A stretch of DNA of 64,000 bases from Afipia massiliensis (GCF_001006325.2 NZ_LBIA02000001.1:2047501-2111500), one strand, 5' to 3'. Positions 35,061 through 43,720 are shown, counted from the stretch's first letter. Notes: a model not told the origin generated them from the sequence alone. Translations and numbers: made by a program.

Positions 35061-35729
35061 ATGGTACAAAAAAAGCAGAATCCGCCGAAGCCAGCAGTTG
35101 ATCCGCCGAAAAAGCGCGGGCGTCCGCGCGCCTTCGAGCCGGACGTGGCGCTGGGCAAGGCCATGGACACGTTCAGGGACGGCGGCTTCGCCGCGACTTC
35201 TCTCGACGATCTAAGCGAGGCGATGGGCATCAACCGGCCGAGCCTCTACGGGACATTCGGCGACAAGCGTGAGCTGTTTCTGAAGGCCTATGAGCGTTAC
35301 CGCGCCGAAATGGCGGCGACCTTTGCGCCTGCTTTCGCGCCGGGGCTGACGCTGCGGCAGATGCTGGAAAGGATCTATGCGATCGCGCTCGATGTCTATC
35401 TCGCCGGTGAAAATGGCCCGCGCGGCTGCTTCACGGTGATGACGGCGACATCGGAGGCGATGGCCGATCCGGAGATCCGTCCTCTGGTGCAGAGGGCGCT
35501 GGGTTCGACCCAGCGCACGCTGGCCAAGCGGTTTCAGATTGCGGTGGAGACTGGCGAGCTGCCGCCGACGGCGAATGTGCAGGTCCTGTCGCAAATCGCG
35601 GCGTCGACCGTCGAGGCGCTGGCGATCCGCTCGCGGGCCCGCCTGCCGCGCGCCGAGCTGGAAGCCATTGCAAAAGGAACGGTGGATTTGATCTGCGGAC
35701 CTTCGCCAGCGGGGACAAAGGCTTGGTGA
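35061..35729 (+). CDS. TetR-family regulator, divergent from the GST gene
   Basis: 222 residues. A basic, disordered start (KKQNPPKPAVDPPKKRGRPR) contains an AT-hook-like RGRPR. The helix-turn-helix follows: LGKAMDTFRDGGFAATSLDDL, MGINRPSLYGTFGDKRELF. The ligand domain (NGPRGCFTVMTATSEAMADP) is like the YcdC subgroup, which often controls an adjacent reductase or transferase. It probably represses the divergent glutathione transferase gene and itself. Confidence 0.88.
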   Translation: MVQKKQNPPKPAVDPPKKRGRPRAFEPDVALGKAMDTFRDGGFAATSLDDLSEAMGINRPSLYGTFGDKRELFLKAYERYRAEMAATFAPAFAPGLTLRQMLERIYAIALDVYLAGENGPRGCFTVMTATSEAMADPEIRPLVQRALGSTQRTLAKRFQIAVETGELPPTANVQVLSQIAASTVEALAIRSRARLPRAELEAIAKGTVDLICGPSPAGTKAW

Positions 35730-35741
35730 CGGCTGGGCGCA

Positions 35742-35768
35742 ACTCATGTAAAAGAGGTTTACATGAGT
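35742..35768. promoter_or_regulatory. Operator of the third TetR gene
   Basis: Perfect 11-5-11 inverted repeat: ACTCATGTAAA (35742-35752), AGAGG, TTTACATGAGT (35758-35768), ending 11 bp before the TetR ATG at 35780. Its core ATGTAAA-N5-TTTACAT recurs at 36502-36520 in front of the next gene. Confidence 0.78.
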
Positions 35769-35779
35769 AGATACGCAAA

Positions 35780-36448
35780 ATGAGCTGGAACAAGGGTCGC
35801 GGCCGTCGTGACGGCGGGTACCATCACGGCAATCTGAAAGAAGCGCTGGTGCAGGCCGCGCTCGATCTGATTGCGAACAAGGGTCCGGCAGGTTTCACCT
35901 TCGCCGAAGCCGCCCGGTCGGCCGGTGTCAGTCCGGCAGCGCCGTATCGCCATTTCCGCGACCGCGACGAGTTGCTCGCCAGTGTGGCGCAGCAGGGCTT
36001 CGAGCAATTCGAAGCGCAACTCACTGCGGCGTGGGACGATGGCCAGCCCGATACGCCGACGGCATTCCAGCGCATCGGCAAAGCCTATCTCGCCTTCGCC
36101 CGCGAAAACCCCGCCTATTACTCGGCAATGTTCGAATCGGGCGTTCCGCTCGAGAGCAATCCGGCTTTGCTGCTCGCCGGCGAACGCGCCTTCGCGGTCA
36201 TTCGTGCGGCGTCTGAACGGCTGGTCGCGATGGCGCCTCCGGGCGTACCGCGTCCGCCCGCGATGATGATGGCGCTTCACATCTGGTCGATGTCCCACGG
36301 CATCGCGTCGCTGTTCGGGCGCGGCGATGCGGCGCGGCGCAAGCTGCCGATGTCGCCGGAGGATCTCCTGGAAGCGGGCGTGCTGATCTATCTCAAGGGG
36401 CTCGGGTTCCCGACCGATCAGCACCGGCACGCCGCGCCCTCCAAATAA
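35780..36448 (+). CDS. TetR-family regulator with matched operators
   Basis: 222 residues. A basic start (MSWNKGRGRRDGGYHHGNLK) leads into the helix-turn-helix: EALVQAALDLIANKGPAGFT, AARSAGVSPAAPYRHFRDRDELL. The carboxyl region is of the TetR_C_33/WHG type (ENPAYYSAMFESGVPLES). ATGTAAA-N5-TTTACAT lies in front of both this gene and the DUF2852 gene, so it probably represses both. Confidence 0.9.
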   Translation: MSWNKGRGRRDGGYHHGNLKEALVQAALDLIANKGPAGFTFAEAARSAGVSPAAPYRHFRDRDELLASVAQQGFEQFEAQLTAAWDDGQPDTPTAFQRIGKAYLAFARENPAYYSAMFESGVPLESNPALLLAGERAFAVIRAASERLVAMAPPGVPRPPAMMMALHIWSMSHGIASLFGRGDAARRKLPMSPEDLLEAGVLIYLKGLGFPTDQHRHAAPSK

Positions 36449-36474
36449 TTTTTCGGACCCGAGTGAGGCCCCGC

Positions 36475-36520
36475 TTGACAAAATCCCCGGATGTTTTATC
36501 TATGTAAATGTTATTTACAT
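36475..36520 (+). promoter_or_regulatory. Promoter and TetR operator of the DUF2852 gene
   Basis: TTGACA (36475-36480), a 16-bp spacer and TATCTA (36497-36502) form a plausible -35/-10. The inverted repeat ATGTAAAT-GTT-ATTTACAT (36502-36520) overlaps the -10 end and the likely transcription start, an arrangement typical of simple repression. It shares ATGTAAA-N5-TTTACAT with 35744-35766. Confidence 0.75.
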
Positions 36521-36552
36521 TCACGGAAGCGTGAAACTCAGGGAGGACGTTT

Positions 36553-37059
36553 ATGGCGAACCCCGCAAACGCCAACACCGCACACCTCGACCGATGGGGC
36601 CGCCCCGCTTGGGCCGGACCGCGTCACGACAACTACGAATCTCGCCCCGACTGGCGTCCGGGTTTTCATCCCGGCCGGATCCTCCTGATCGTGGCCGGTT
36701 TCATCATCTGGTGGCCGCTTGGGTTGGCCGCTCTCGCTTACTCACTCTGGAGCAGAAACATGGGTTGCTGGTCTCATGATCGTCACGGCCGCTGGGCCGA
36801 CAAGATGGAGCGCATGCAGGACAAGATGGAGCGGATGCGCAGCCGCATGGAAGGCCGCGGATACTACGCGCCGTCGAGCGGCAACCGCGCCTTCGATGAC
36901 TACCGCATGGAGACGCTGCGCCGTCTCGAGGAAGAGCAGACCGAGTTCAAGGACTTCCTCGATCGCCTGCGTCACGCCAAGGACAAGGAAGAGTTCGACG
37001 CCTTCATGGCGCAGCACAAGCAGCGCCCGACGCCGCCGAACGATCAGCCGCAGGGATAA
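36553..37059 (+). CDS. DUF2852 membrane protein
   Basis: 168 residues with GGGAGGA upstream of ATG 36553. One hydrophobic helix (ILLIVAGFIIWWPLGLAALAYSLW) at about residues 43-66 is followed by a charged amphipathic region rich in Met-Arg-Glu (WADKMERMQDKMERMRSRME) and a coiled coil near the end (YRMETLRRLEEEQTEFKDFL). This is the DUF2852 layout. Function is unknown. It is controlled, by inference, by the upstream TetR protein, and it has its own strong terminator. Confidence 0.85.
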   Translation: MANPANANTAHLDRWGRPAWAGPRHDNYESRPDWRPGFHPGRILLIVAGFIIWWPLGLAALAYSLWSRNMGCWSHDRHGRWADKMERMQDKMERMRSRMEGRGYYAPSSGNRAFDDYRMETLRRLEEEQTEFKDFLDRLRHAKDKEEFDAFMAQHKQRPTPPNDQPQG

Positions 37060-37090
37060 GACAGGCCCCGGTCTCCTGACTGGCTAACGA

Positions 37091-37129
37091 AACCGCCCAT
37101 CTCGCTCAGAGATGGGCGGTTTTGTTTTT
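37091..37129 (+). terminator. Rho-independent terminator after the DUF2852 gene
   Basis: Perfect 13-bp arms AACCGCCCATCTC (37091-37103) and GAGATGGGCGGTT (37109-37121), loop GCTCA, followed by TTGTTTTT. Confidence 0.9.
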
Positions 37130-38190
37130 GAGCGGCATTCACAGTTGTCATCACCGGGCGCCTGTCCTCGACTTGATCGGGGATGTCCCGGTGATCTCGA
37201 TGAGGTGAGCACGGTGCTTCGATAATCGGGATGGCCGGAACAAGTCCGGCCATGACAACGGTATGCCGGTGCCTTCATGGCCCATCATCGTCATTTTCCA
37301 GATTCAATTTTCAAACAGCGTGCGCGTGGGGCTTGCCCCATTGCGCTAACGAAAGACACGCATGATCGTTCTCGCGCATCGCGCGAGGTGAGCTTTTAGT
37401 TCTGCCCCTGAAACGCGCGCGCGAGGCTTGCCTCGTTCGCGCCCCTTTAAAAAGACGAGGGGCATGGAGCGCCGCGAGGCGCACCTTGTCTTGTTTCGCT
37501 TCCGGCACCGCCTGCGAGGCGATGAACTCCGGAAGCGCATCGCCTTGCGGCGATTTTGGGCGAGGGGACCGTGCTTCCGGGTGAGGACAGATGCCGAGCA
37601 TCCTTATCCGGACGGCTTTCGCCGCCTTCATCCTCGCCGCGTCCAGCCGCGAACGGCAGAGCCACGTAGTTGGCCCGGACGGTGACCCCAGCCTCCCGGA
37701 CGACGTGTGTGCGAGACACGCGCGCAGGCGCCGCATCCTGCTCCGCTTCAAAGCGCCCTCGAGAAGCGCCCCTCGCGAACAGGACACGCCGAACATAAGA
37801 GAGCTTCAGAGCGCGGGGATTGCTATCCTCATCACGAAATGTTGCGGCGGACTGTTTCGTATCTCTCCACGTCGTCCCTGCGAAGGCCGGGACCCATACT
37901 CCCTGAGGCATCAATTTGAGGGAGGTATTGGAGCTATCTTTTCGCCGTCATCACTACGTTCGGTGGTTATGGGTCCCCGCCTGCGCGGGGACGACATCGA
38001 AGGTGTTGATCCGCCGTCATTCCGGGGCGCGAGCGCAGCGAGCGAACCCGGAATCCACAGCCACTCAGGAGATTTTCGCAGTCATGGGCCTGCGCCAAGA
38101 GGCGCATCCCGGAATGACAGGGTGGGAAGTCGTTCGGTGGTTATGGGTCCCCGATTTCGCGGGGACGGCCGTTAAGCGGCAAGCGATCAG
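37130..38190. repeat. Repeat-rich intergenic region without supported genes
   Basis: About 1 kb of palindromic debris. A degraded family A copy lies at 37224-37259 (ATGGCCGGAACAAGTCCGGCCAT). 37310-37850 is a GC-rich stretch with many short inverted repeats (for example GCGCGAGGCTTGCCTCG and CATCGCCTTGCGGCGAT). Family C motifs (GTCCCTGCGAAGGCCGGGAC; GGGTCCCCGCCTGCGCGGGGAC; TTCCGGGGCGCGAGCG...CGAACCCGGAA; GGGTCCCCGATTTCGCGGGGAC) lie at about 37873, 37970, 38017 and 38145. Long open frames here are arginine/serine-rich and start inside repeats. Part of 37310-37850 might be a structured RNA or an old element. Confidence 0.65.
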
Positions 38191-38198
38191 AATTGATA

Positions 38199-38813
38199 TC
38201 AGGCTTTGATGCTTCGCGCCTTGATCTGAAAGCGGATCTCAATCGTGACCTTGAGCAGCACCAGCACAATGAGCGGCGCGGCGGTTCCGATCGCTTGCGC
38301 GATGAACGCGCCGCCCATGATCGCCAGATGCATGATCACGATGCGCTTGTAGAAGCCGCCCATGATCGCGCCGGTGTCGGCGCCGGTCAGCGGCGCCTTC
38401 GCGAACACGAAACGGTTTACCGCGTCGTTGATGAAGATCGCGCCTTGACCCACGAACAGCGCTAGCAGCGGAATCCACAAATCCTTGCCGATCACGATCA
38501 GGCTGATGAAATCCCGCGCATCGTGAATGCGCCCGGCCCACGGGCCCGCGAACAGCGTGTAGATGAACAGCATGTGCACGGTCATGAACAGCCCGGCATG
38601 CACAGTAAAGAATCCCGCCAGCGCAAGCGTGCCGGCAATGCTGCGTCCCGCGACCGAGCCCGGATCGCGGGACATCGTCGCGACCCGCGCAATAGTCCAG
38701 AATCCGATCGCCGCGGTCTCCAGGCAATAGAGACACAGCAGCACGAACGTGTCCCAGCCCCAGAACAGGATTCCCAGCAGCGGTACCAGATTCGACAGGA
38801 CAATGAGCGACAT
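38199..38813 (-). CDS. DUF6498-like integral membrane protein
   Basis: About 204 residues from ATG 38813 (MSLIVLSNLVPLLGILFWGW); a GTG at 38819 is also possible. The start pattern FWGWDTFVLLCLYCLETAAIGFWTIAR matches DUF6498. Five or so hydrophobic helices follow (LALAGFFTVHAGLFMTVHML; LWIPLLALFVGQGAIFI; LAIMGGAFIAQAIGTAAPLI). Function is unknown. It lies inside the block between ybgC and tolQ. Confidence 0.75.
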   Translation of the reverse strand: MSLIVLSNLVPLLGILFWGWDTFVLLCLYCLETAAIGFWTIARVATMSRDPGSVAGRSIAGTLALAGFFTVHAGLFMTVHMLFIYTLFAGPWAGRIHDARDFISLIVIGKDLWIPLLALFVGQGAIFINDAVNRFVFAKAPLTGADTGAIMGGFYKRIVIMHLAIMGGAFIAQAIGTAAPLIVLVLLKVTIEIRFQIKARSIKA

Positions 38814-38951
38814 CAGCACTGGACGGATTCCCGGAGGCCAGACTTTTGGCGTGCGATTGGATTCACAACTAATGGTTGTATATTTTAGATTGTTCGGGTA
38901 ATTACAACTTTACCGCGTATTTGCGGTTCTATGGTATTTGGAGATTTCATT

Positions 38952-39191
38952 ATGCCTGTTTCCAAAAAGTACCTCGACGACCATAAAGCCACGCTCCATA
39001 CGCCCGAGTCCTGGGCACGGGCGCTGGCTGAACAAGTGATGAATGCTGGAATTGCGAAGCTCGGCGAAAAAAGCGCCGAAAGCGTTTCGATCGACGCTCA
39101 GTTTCATGTTTCGGCATACGAGCCCAAAGGTTGTATCCGGATCTGCGGTGTCATCAACGGCATCTACATTTGCTATCACGTGAACATCTGA
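38952..39191 (+). CDS. Small orphan protein
   Basis: 79 residues from ATG 38952 (MPVSKKYLDDHKATLHTPES); ATG 38931 adds seven residues. It has an amphipathic helix (SWARALAEQVMNAGIAKLG) and a strand-rich, cysteine-containing end (CIRICGVINGIYICYHVNI). The gene and its upstream 70 bases are AT-richer than the surroundings, suggesting recent acquisition. A hairpin terminator follows within five bases, which supports it as a real gene. No family is recognised. Confidence 0.6.
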   Translation: MPVSKKYLDDHKATLHTPESWARALAEQVMNAGIAKLGEKSAESVSIDAQFHVSAYEPKGCIRICGVINGIYICYHVNI

Positions 39192-39195
39192 CCAG

Positions 39196-39228
39196 AACAG
39201 GAAGGGCCTACCGGCCCTTCCTGTTTCC
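39196..39228 (+). terminator. Hairpin after the small orphan gene
   Basis: AACAGGAAGGGCC (39196-39208) and GGCCCTTCCTGTT (39213-39225) form a perfect 13-bp stem with a 4-nt loop, followed by only a short T stretch (TTTCC). Confidence 0.7.
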
Positions 39229-39548
39229 GCAACGAGGTCGGCTTCTGTTCGGGGTCTTAGCCGCATGGAATGCCCGCAAAACTTTGCTCATAGCGTTTCC
39301 GGTTGTCAGCAAGGGCCGGATACGTATGAATGAGGGATGATCACGCGGATAACATCTATCCGCGGCCGCTGGTGGCGATCCGTCTCATGCAACGGCACAT
39401 GGCGATTTGCCGTGGCGCTTTGACCTCGTGCGCTGAGTGCAGAGTGCGCAACACGGGCGTACATCGCCTCTCAATCCGCCTGTCATAGTCCATCAGTTTC
39501 GGCCCTTCAGTGGGGGCGCGGCCCTTCGGAGAGATCATGCCTGCGACT
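39229..39548. other. Intergenic stretch with one palindrome, no gene
   Basis: A perfect 8-5-8 inverted repeat, CGCGGATA-ACATC-TATCCGCG (39344-39364), is the only structure seen. It could be an operator for the former transporter downstream. No open frame here is supported. Confidence 0.5.
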
Positions 39549-39765
39549 ATGCAGCATTCATTTGCCTTGCCTGTGGCGGCGCTCGCCTGGCTTGGCCGTC
39601 AGGGCGCGCGCGCAATTGCGGCGCTGGTTTTCATCGGCATCGCCGTTCCACAGCTCGGCGTCCTGGCTGTACTTCGCGCTGGCCCAGTTCCCGATTTACG
39701 TCTCTCCGCAACTGCTCAAACCGCTGGTGCGGCGGCTGCGGGGCACTGCCGCGCCCTCGCCATGA
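39549..39765 (+). pseudogene. Relic of a bile-acid:Na+-symporter-like transporter (internal deletion)
   Basis: ATG 39549 begins MQHSFALPVAALAWLGRQGA and AALVFIGIAVPQLG, a first transmembrane segment of the symporter-like family. The sequence then jumps, in another frame, to SWLYFALAQFPIYVSPQLL and a basic tail, which looks like the last segment of the same kind of protein, ending at 39765. About 200 or more internal residues would be missing. The family assignment rests on recalled similarity of the two ends and is tentative. Confidence 0.45.
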
Positions 39766-40080
39766 TCCGGGCCGGAACCGGCCGTCCCGCTGCGCTACAG
39801 GGCTGGTTTCGAGGGCATTTTCGGGCCTTGAATGGCCAGCGGTAACTCCGCCTTAACCCTGATTAGCGTTTGGTTATATGGGCTGACAGCCCTCGTTTTG
39901 ACACGTTAGCAGGGGATTCAGGACCCGGCCTTGGGACAGGCCATCCCACGCGACACGAGACCGGAACGGGGCGATCGGCAGCGTTAGCGTTTTCGCTGCG
40001 ACGGTCGTCGCTTGGCGGCGGCCATGACCAGCCGCCGTTCGCGCGTGAAACAGGACAATCGCCTTGAGAGGATACCGATC
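39766..40080. other. Region upstream of tolQ
   Basis: Non-coding. Contains TTAACCCT near 39853, a possible CtrA half-site, and GC-rich sequence leading to tolQ; GAGAGGATACCG lies just before the tolQ start. No terminator or RNA was identified. Confidence 0.5.
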
Positions 40081-40794
40081 ATGAATCCAGCAGACGTAGC
40101 GCAGTCGGCCTTGCCGTTGGCATCCGCTGACGTGTCGCTGATCTCGCTGTTCTGGCATGCGCACTTCGTCGTCAAAACGATCATGCTCGGCCTGCTGGCC
40201 TGTTCGGTGTGGGTGTGGGCCATCGCGATCGACAAAATGCTGCTTTACGCGCGCACCAAGAAGGCCATGGACCGCTTCGAGCAGGCATTCTGGTCGGGTC
40301 AGTCGATTGACGAACTGTACCGCGCGCTGGCCGCGAAGCCGACGCAATCGATGGCGGCTCTGTTCGTGGCCGCGATGCGCGAGTGGAAGCGCTCGTTCGA
40401 GAGCCAGTCGCGCTCCTTTGCAGGTCTGCAGATGCGGATCGACAAGGTGATGAGCGTGTCGATCGCCCGCGAGGTCGAGCGGCTGGACCGGCGGTTGCTG
40501 GTGCTGGCGACGGTCGGCTCCGCAAGCCCGTTCGTCGGCCTGTTCGGCACCGTCTGGGGCATCATGTCGAGCTTCCAGTCCATTGCCGCCTCGAAAAACA
40601 CCTCGCTTGCAGTGGTCGCCCCCGGCATCGCCGAGGCGCTATTTGCCACCGCCATCGGCCTGATCGCCGCAATTCCGGCGACAATTTTCTACAATAAGTT
40701 CACCTCGGAGGTGAACCGGCAGGCCCAGCGGCTTGAAGGGTTCGCCGACGAGTTTTCGGCGATCCTGTCGCGCCAGATCGACGAGCGCGCGTGA
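40081..40794 (+). CDS. tolQ: Tol-Pal system proton channel TolQ
   Basis: 237 residues from ATG 40081 (MNPADVAQSALPLASADVSL); the longer frame to 40012 is not supported. Three transmembrane helices: residues about 22-45 (HFVVKTIMLGLLACSVWVWA), about 140-160 (LATVGSASPFVGLFGTVWGI) and about 175-200 (GIAEALFATAIGLIAAIPAT). With TolR it converts proton motive force to energise TolA during outer-membrane constriction. It opens the tolQRAB run. Confidence 0.95.
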   Translation: MNPADVAQSALPLASADVSLISLFWHAHFVVKTIMLGLLACSVWVWAIAIDKMLLYARTKKAMDRFEQAFWSGQSIDELYRALAAKPTQSMAALFVAAMREWKRSFESQSRSFAGLQMRIDKVMSVSIAREVERLDRRLLVLATVGSASPFVGLFGTVWGIMSSFQSIAASKNTSLAVVAPGIAEALFATAIGLIAAIPATIFYNKFTSEVNRQAQRLEGFADEFSAILSRQIDERA

Positions 40795-40831
40795 AGGTGA
40801 GCGGCTTGAACTACGGCTTGGGATATTCGAC

Positions 40832-41284
40832 ATGGGCATGAGCATCGGGGGCGGTTCGAGCGGTGGTGGACGCCGTCACTACCGCCGCGCCAACGTCATG
40901 GCCGAGATCAACGTCACGCCCATGGTGGACGTGATGCTGGTGCTGCTCATCATCTTCATGGTGTCGGCGCCGTTGCTGACGGTCGGCGTGCCGCTCGATC
41001 TGCCGCAGACCGCGGCCAAGAGCCTCGATCAGGACAAGGAGCCGCTGACCCTCTCGGTGCAACTCACCGGCAAGGTGTTTCTCAACAACACCGAGATCCC
41101 GATGAACGAACTGGTGCCGAAATTGACCGCTGTTACCCAGGCGCGTGGCGGCCTGGATGAACGTATCTTTGTTCGCGGCGACACAAAGGTGGATTACGGT
41201 ACGGTGATGCGCGTGATGGGACGCCTGTCCGCCGCAGGGTTCAAGCGCGTAGCTCTGGTGACCGAGGTCGAGCAGGGAAACTGA
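40832..41284 (+). CDS. tolR: Tol-Pal system protein TolR
   Basis: 150 residues from ATG 40832 (MGMSIGGGSSGGGRRHYRRA). Motif AEINVTPMVDVMLVLLIIFMV has the helix with the proton-carrying Asp. The periplasmic domain follows (VPLDLPQTAAKSLDQDKEPL, KVDYGTVMRVMGRLSAAGF). It pairs with TolQ. It follows tolQ by 37 bp. Confidence 0.95.
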   Translation: MGMSIGGGSSGGGRRHYRRANVMAEINVTPMVDVMLVLLIIFMVSAPLLTVGVPLDLPQTAAKSLDQDKEPLTLSVQLTGKVFLNNTEIPMNELVPKLTAVTQARGGLDERIFVRGDTKVDYGTVMRVMGRLSAAGFKRVALVTEVEQGN

Positions 41285-41285
41285 C

Positions 41286-42227
41286 GTGAAGATCGACAAG
41301 ACCGTAGCAGCGTCTGTCGCTTTGCATGCCCTGGTGATCGGCTGGGGCATGGTCTCGTTCTCGACCAGGGCCTACGAGTCGATGCCGGAGGATTCGGTTC
41401 CGGTTGACATCATTTCCGCCGACCAGTTCGCCAAGGCGATGGCGGGCATGAAAACCGGCAAGAAGGAAAATCCGAAGCCGATGGTGGAGAAGGTCGCCGA
41501 GCCCAAACCGCCGGTGGATGACGCTGTGGGCAAGATCGACGACAAGAAGCCGCCGGTCGTCACCGAGGCGGCGCCGCCGCCCACACCCAAGCCTGAGGAA
41601 AAGCCGGTCGAGAAAAAGCCCGATCCGCCGAAGCCTGTGGTCGAGCACAAGCCGAAAGACGAGCCGAAGCCGGCCGAGAAAAAAATCGAGCAGCCGAAGG
41701 TTGATCCGATCGCCGAGGCGCTGAAGAAGGACGAAAGCAAGAAGCCGCCGCCGCCGAAGCCTCAGGCCAAGGCCACGCCGCCTGAGCCGCAAAAGCAGAA
41801 GGCCGAGCGCACCTTCGATCAGTCGAAGATCGCAGCCCTGCTCGACAAACGCGATCCGTCGCGCGAATCCATCACCGGCGCAGCGTTGAATTCGCAGGCC
41901 GCACTCGGCACGGCCAGGGGCAAGGCCGCCGACAACTCCGCGACCTGGGGCGCGATGTTCCGTCAGCAGGTGGAGCGGTGCTGGAAGAAGCCGTACGGCG
42001 GCGTCGAGGCGCAGAAGGTCGAGGCTGTCTTCACCATCAAGCTGAAGCGTGACGGCACGCTGGAAGCCATGCCGGTGCCGTTGCCGGGCGGATCAAGCCC
42101 GTATTTCCGCGTTTATCAGGAGAGCGCGCAGCGCGCGATCATCGAGTGCCAGCCGTATAATCTGCCTGCGGCCTATTTCGACGAGTGGAAATTCTTCGAA
42201 CCGGCATTTACCGAAAAATTTTCGTGA
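41286..42227 (+). CDS. tolA: Tol-Pal system protein TolA
   Basis: 313 residues from GTG 41286, one base after tolR. One amino-terminal transmembrane helix (VAASVALHALVIGWGMVSF), a long Pro/Lys/Glu-rich periplasmic region (about residues 55-185) in place of the enteric alpha-helical domain, and a TonB-C-like end (WGAMFRQQVERCWKKP; VEAVFTIKLKRDGTLEAMP). It spans the periplasm to contact Pal and TolB. Confidence 0.93.
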   Translation: MKIDKTVAASVALHALVIGWGMVSFSTRAYESMPEDSVPVDIISADQFAKAMAGMKTGKKENPKPMVEKVAEPKPPVDDAVGKIDDKKPPVVTEAAPPPTPKPEEKPVEKKPDPPKPVVEHKPKDEPKPAEKKIEQPKVDPIAEALKKDESKKPPPPKPQAKATPPEPQKQKAERTFDQSKIAALLDKRDPSRESITGAALNSQAALGTARGKAADNSATWGAMFRQQVERCWKKPYGGVEAQKVEAVFTIKLKRDGTLEAMPVPLPGGSSPYFRVYQESAQRAIIECQPYNLPAAYFDEWKFFEPAFTEKFS

Positions 42228-42328
42228 TACGAAAAATCCCAGACATGCCCCCGAAAAGTGGAAGCCGGTTTTCGGAACAGGTCATGGCAAATTAAACGGC
42301 GACATCGCCAGAATGAAGTTTGGATAGC

Positions 42329-43720
42329 ATGCGAGACTTGAATAACGAAGATCCGGACGAGTTGCAGGCCAGGTTACAGGCGATGATTGCGGCAGCCCCT
42401 TTGAAACTTTCACGCCGTCAGGTGATGTCGGGTGTCGCTTCCGCCGGCCTGCTGCTGGCGATGCCGGTCAGCAAGGCGCTGGCGCAGGCGCGCGTCACCG
42501 TCACCGAAGGCAACTTCCAGCCGATTCCGATTGCGATCCCGAACTTCGTTCCCGGCTCGCAGGGCGACGGCGAAGTCGCGGCCGGCATCGCGCAGGTCAT
42601 CACCAACAATCTGAAGCGCAGCGGACTGTTCGCGCCAATCGATCAGGCTGCGTTCATCGAACGCATTTCCAATATCGACGTGCCGCCGCAGTTTGCGAGC
42701 TGGCGGCAGATCAATGCGCAGGCGCTGGTCACCGGCCGCGCCACGCGGCAGGGCGACGGCCGCCTCAAGGCTGAATTCCGGCTGTGGGACGTTCCACAGG
42801 CGCAGCAGCTCACCGGCCAGCAGTATTTCACGTCGCCGGAATCCTGGCGTCGCATCGCGCACATCATCTCTGACCAGATTTACGAACGTCTCACCGGCGA
42901 AAAGGGTTACTTCGACAGCCGCGTCGTGTTCGTCGACGAGACCGGTCCGAAGGACCGCCGGGTCAAGCGGCTTGCGATGATGGATCAGGACGGCGCCAAC
43001 GTGCGTTATCTCACCCGTGGCGCGGATCTCGTGCTGACGCCGCGGTTCTCGCCGTCCACGCAGGAAATCACCTACATGGAATTCGGCAAGGGTGATCCAC
43101 GCGTTTATCTGTTCAACGTCGAAACCGGTCAGCGCGAGATCGTCGGCAACTTCCCCGGCATGTCGTTCTCGCCGCGGTTCTCGCCTGACGGCCAGCGTAT
43201 CGTCATGAGCATGCAGCAGGGCGGCAACTCGAACCTGTTCGTGATGGACCTGCGCTCCAAGTCGATGACGCGATTGACCGACACCCCGGCGATCGACACG
43301 TCGCCGTCCTATGCGCCTGATGGCGGGCGGATCTGTTTCGAGTCCGATCGCGGCGGCAAGCCTCAGATCTATGTGATGGGCGCGGGGGGAGGTGCGGCGC
43401 AGCGCATTTCCTTCGGCGAGGGTAGCTATTCGACGCCGGTATGGTCGCCGCGCGGCGACTACATCGCCTTCACCAAGCAGGGCGGCGGCCAGTTCTCCAT
43501 CGGCATCATGAAGCCGGACGGTTCGGGCGAACGCATCCTCACCTCGGGTTACCACAATGAAGGGCCGACCTTTGCGCCGAATGGCCGCGTGGTGATGTTC
43601 TTCCGTGAAGCGGGCGGCGGGCCGTCGCTCTACACCGTGGATATTTCCGGCCGCAACGAGCAGAAGGTGCCGACGCCCGGCTTCGCATCCGATCCGGCCT
43701 GGTCGCCGCTGCTATCGTAA
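42329..43720 (+). CDS. tolB: Tol-Pal system beta-propeller protein TolB, with Tat-like signal
   Basis: 463 residues from ATG 42329 ([17 protein letters not shown]); a shorter start at ATG 42422 would give a conventional signal. The signal region is [20 protein letters not shown] then ALAQA, with a twin-arginine pair. The D1 domain follows, then WD40-like beta-propeller repeats ([70 protein letters not shown]). It acts in the periplasm between TolA and Pal. The next gene is not pal but a GGDEF/EAL protein. Confidence 0.93.
   Translation: MRDLNNEDPDELQARLQAMIAAAPLKLSRRQVMSGVASAGLLLAMPVSKALAQARVTVTEGNFQPIPIAIPNFVPGSQGDGEVAAGIAQVITNNLKRSGLFAPIDQAAFIERISNIDVPPQFASWRQINAQALVTGRATRQGDGRLKAEFRLWDVPQAQQLTGQQYFTSPESWRRIAHIISDQIYERLTGEKGYFDSRVVFVDETGPKDRRVKRLAMMDQDGANVRYLTRGADLVLTPRFSPSTQEITYMEFGKGDPRVYLFNVETGQREIVGNFPGMSFSPRFSPDGQRIVMSMQQGGNSNLFVMDLRSKSMTRLTDTPAIDTSPSYAPDGGRICFESDRGGKPQIYVMGAGGGAAQRISFGEGSYSTPVWSPRGDYIAFTKQGGGQFSIGIMKPDGSGERILTSGYHNEGPTFAPNGRVVMFFREAGGGPSLYTVDISGRNEQKVPTPGFASDPAWSPLLS

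Noticed and set aside
37447-37914. 155-codon minus-strand open frame in the repeat-rich region
   Set aside because: Starts inside a family C repeat (VWVPAFAGTT is translated repeat); the remainder is low-complexity Arg/Ala/Ser sequence.
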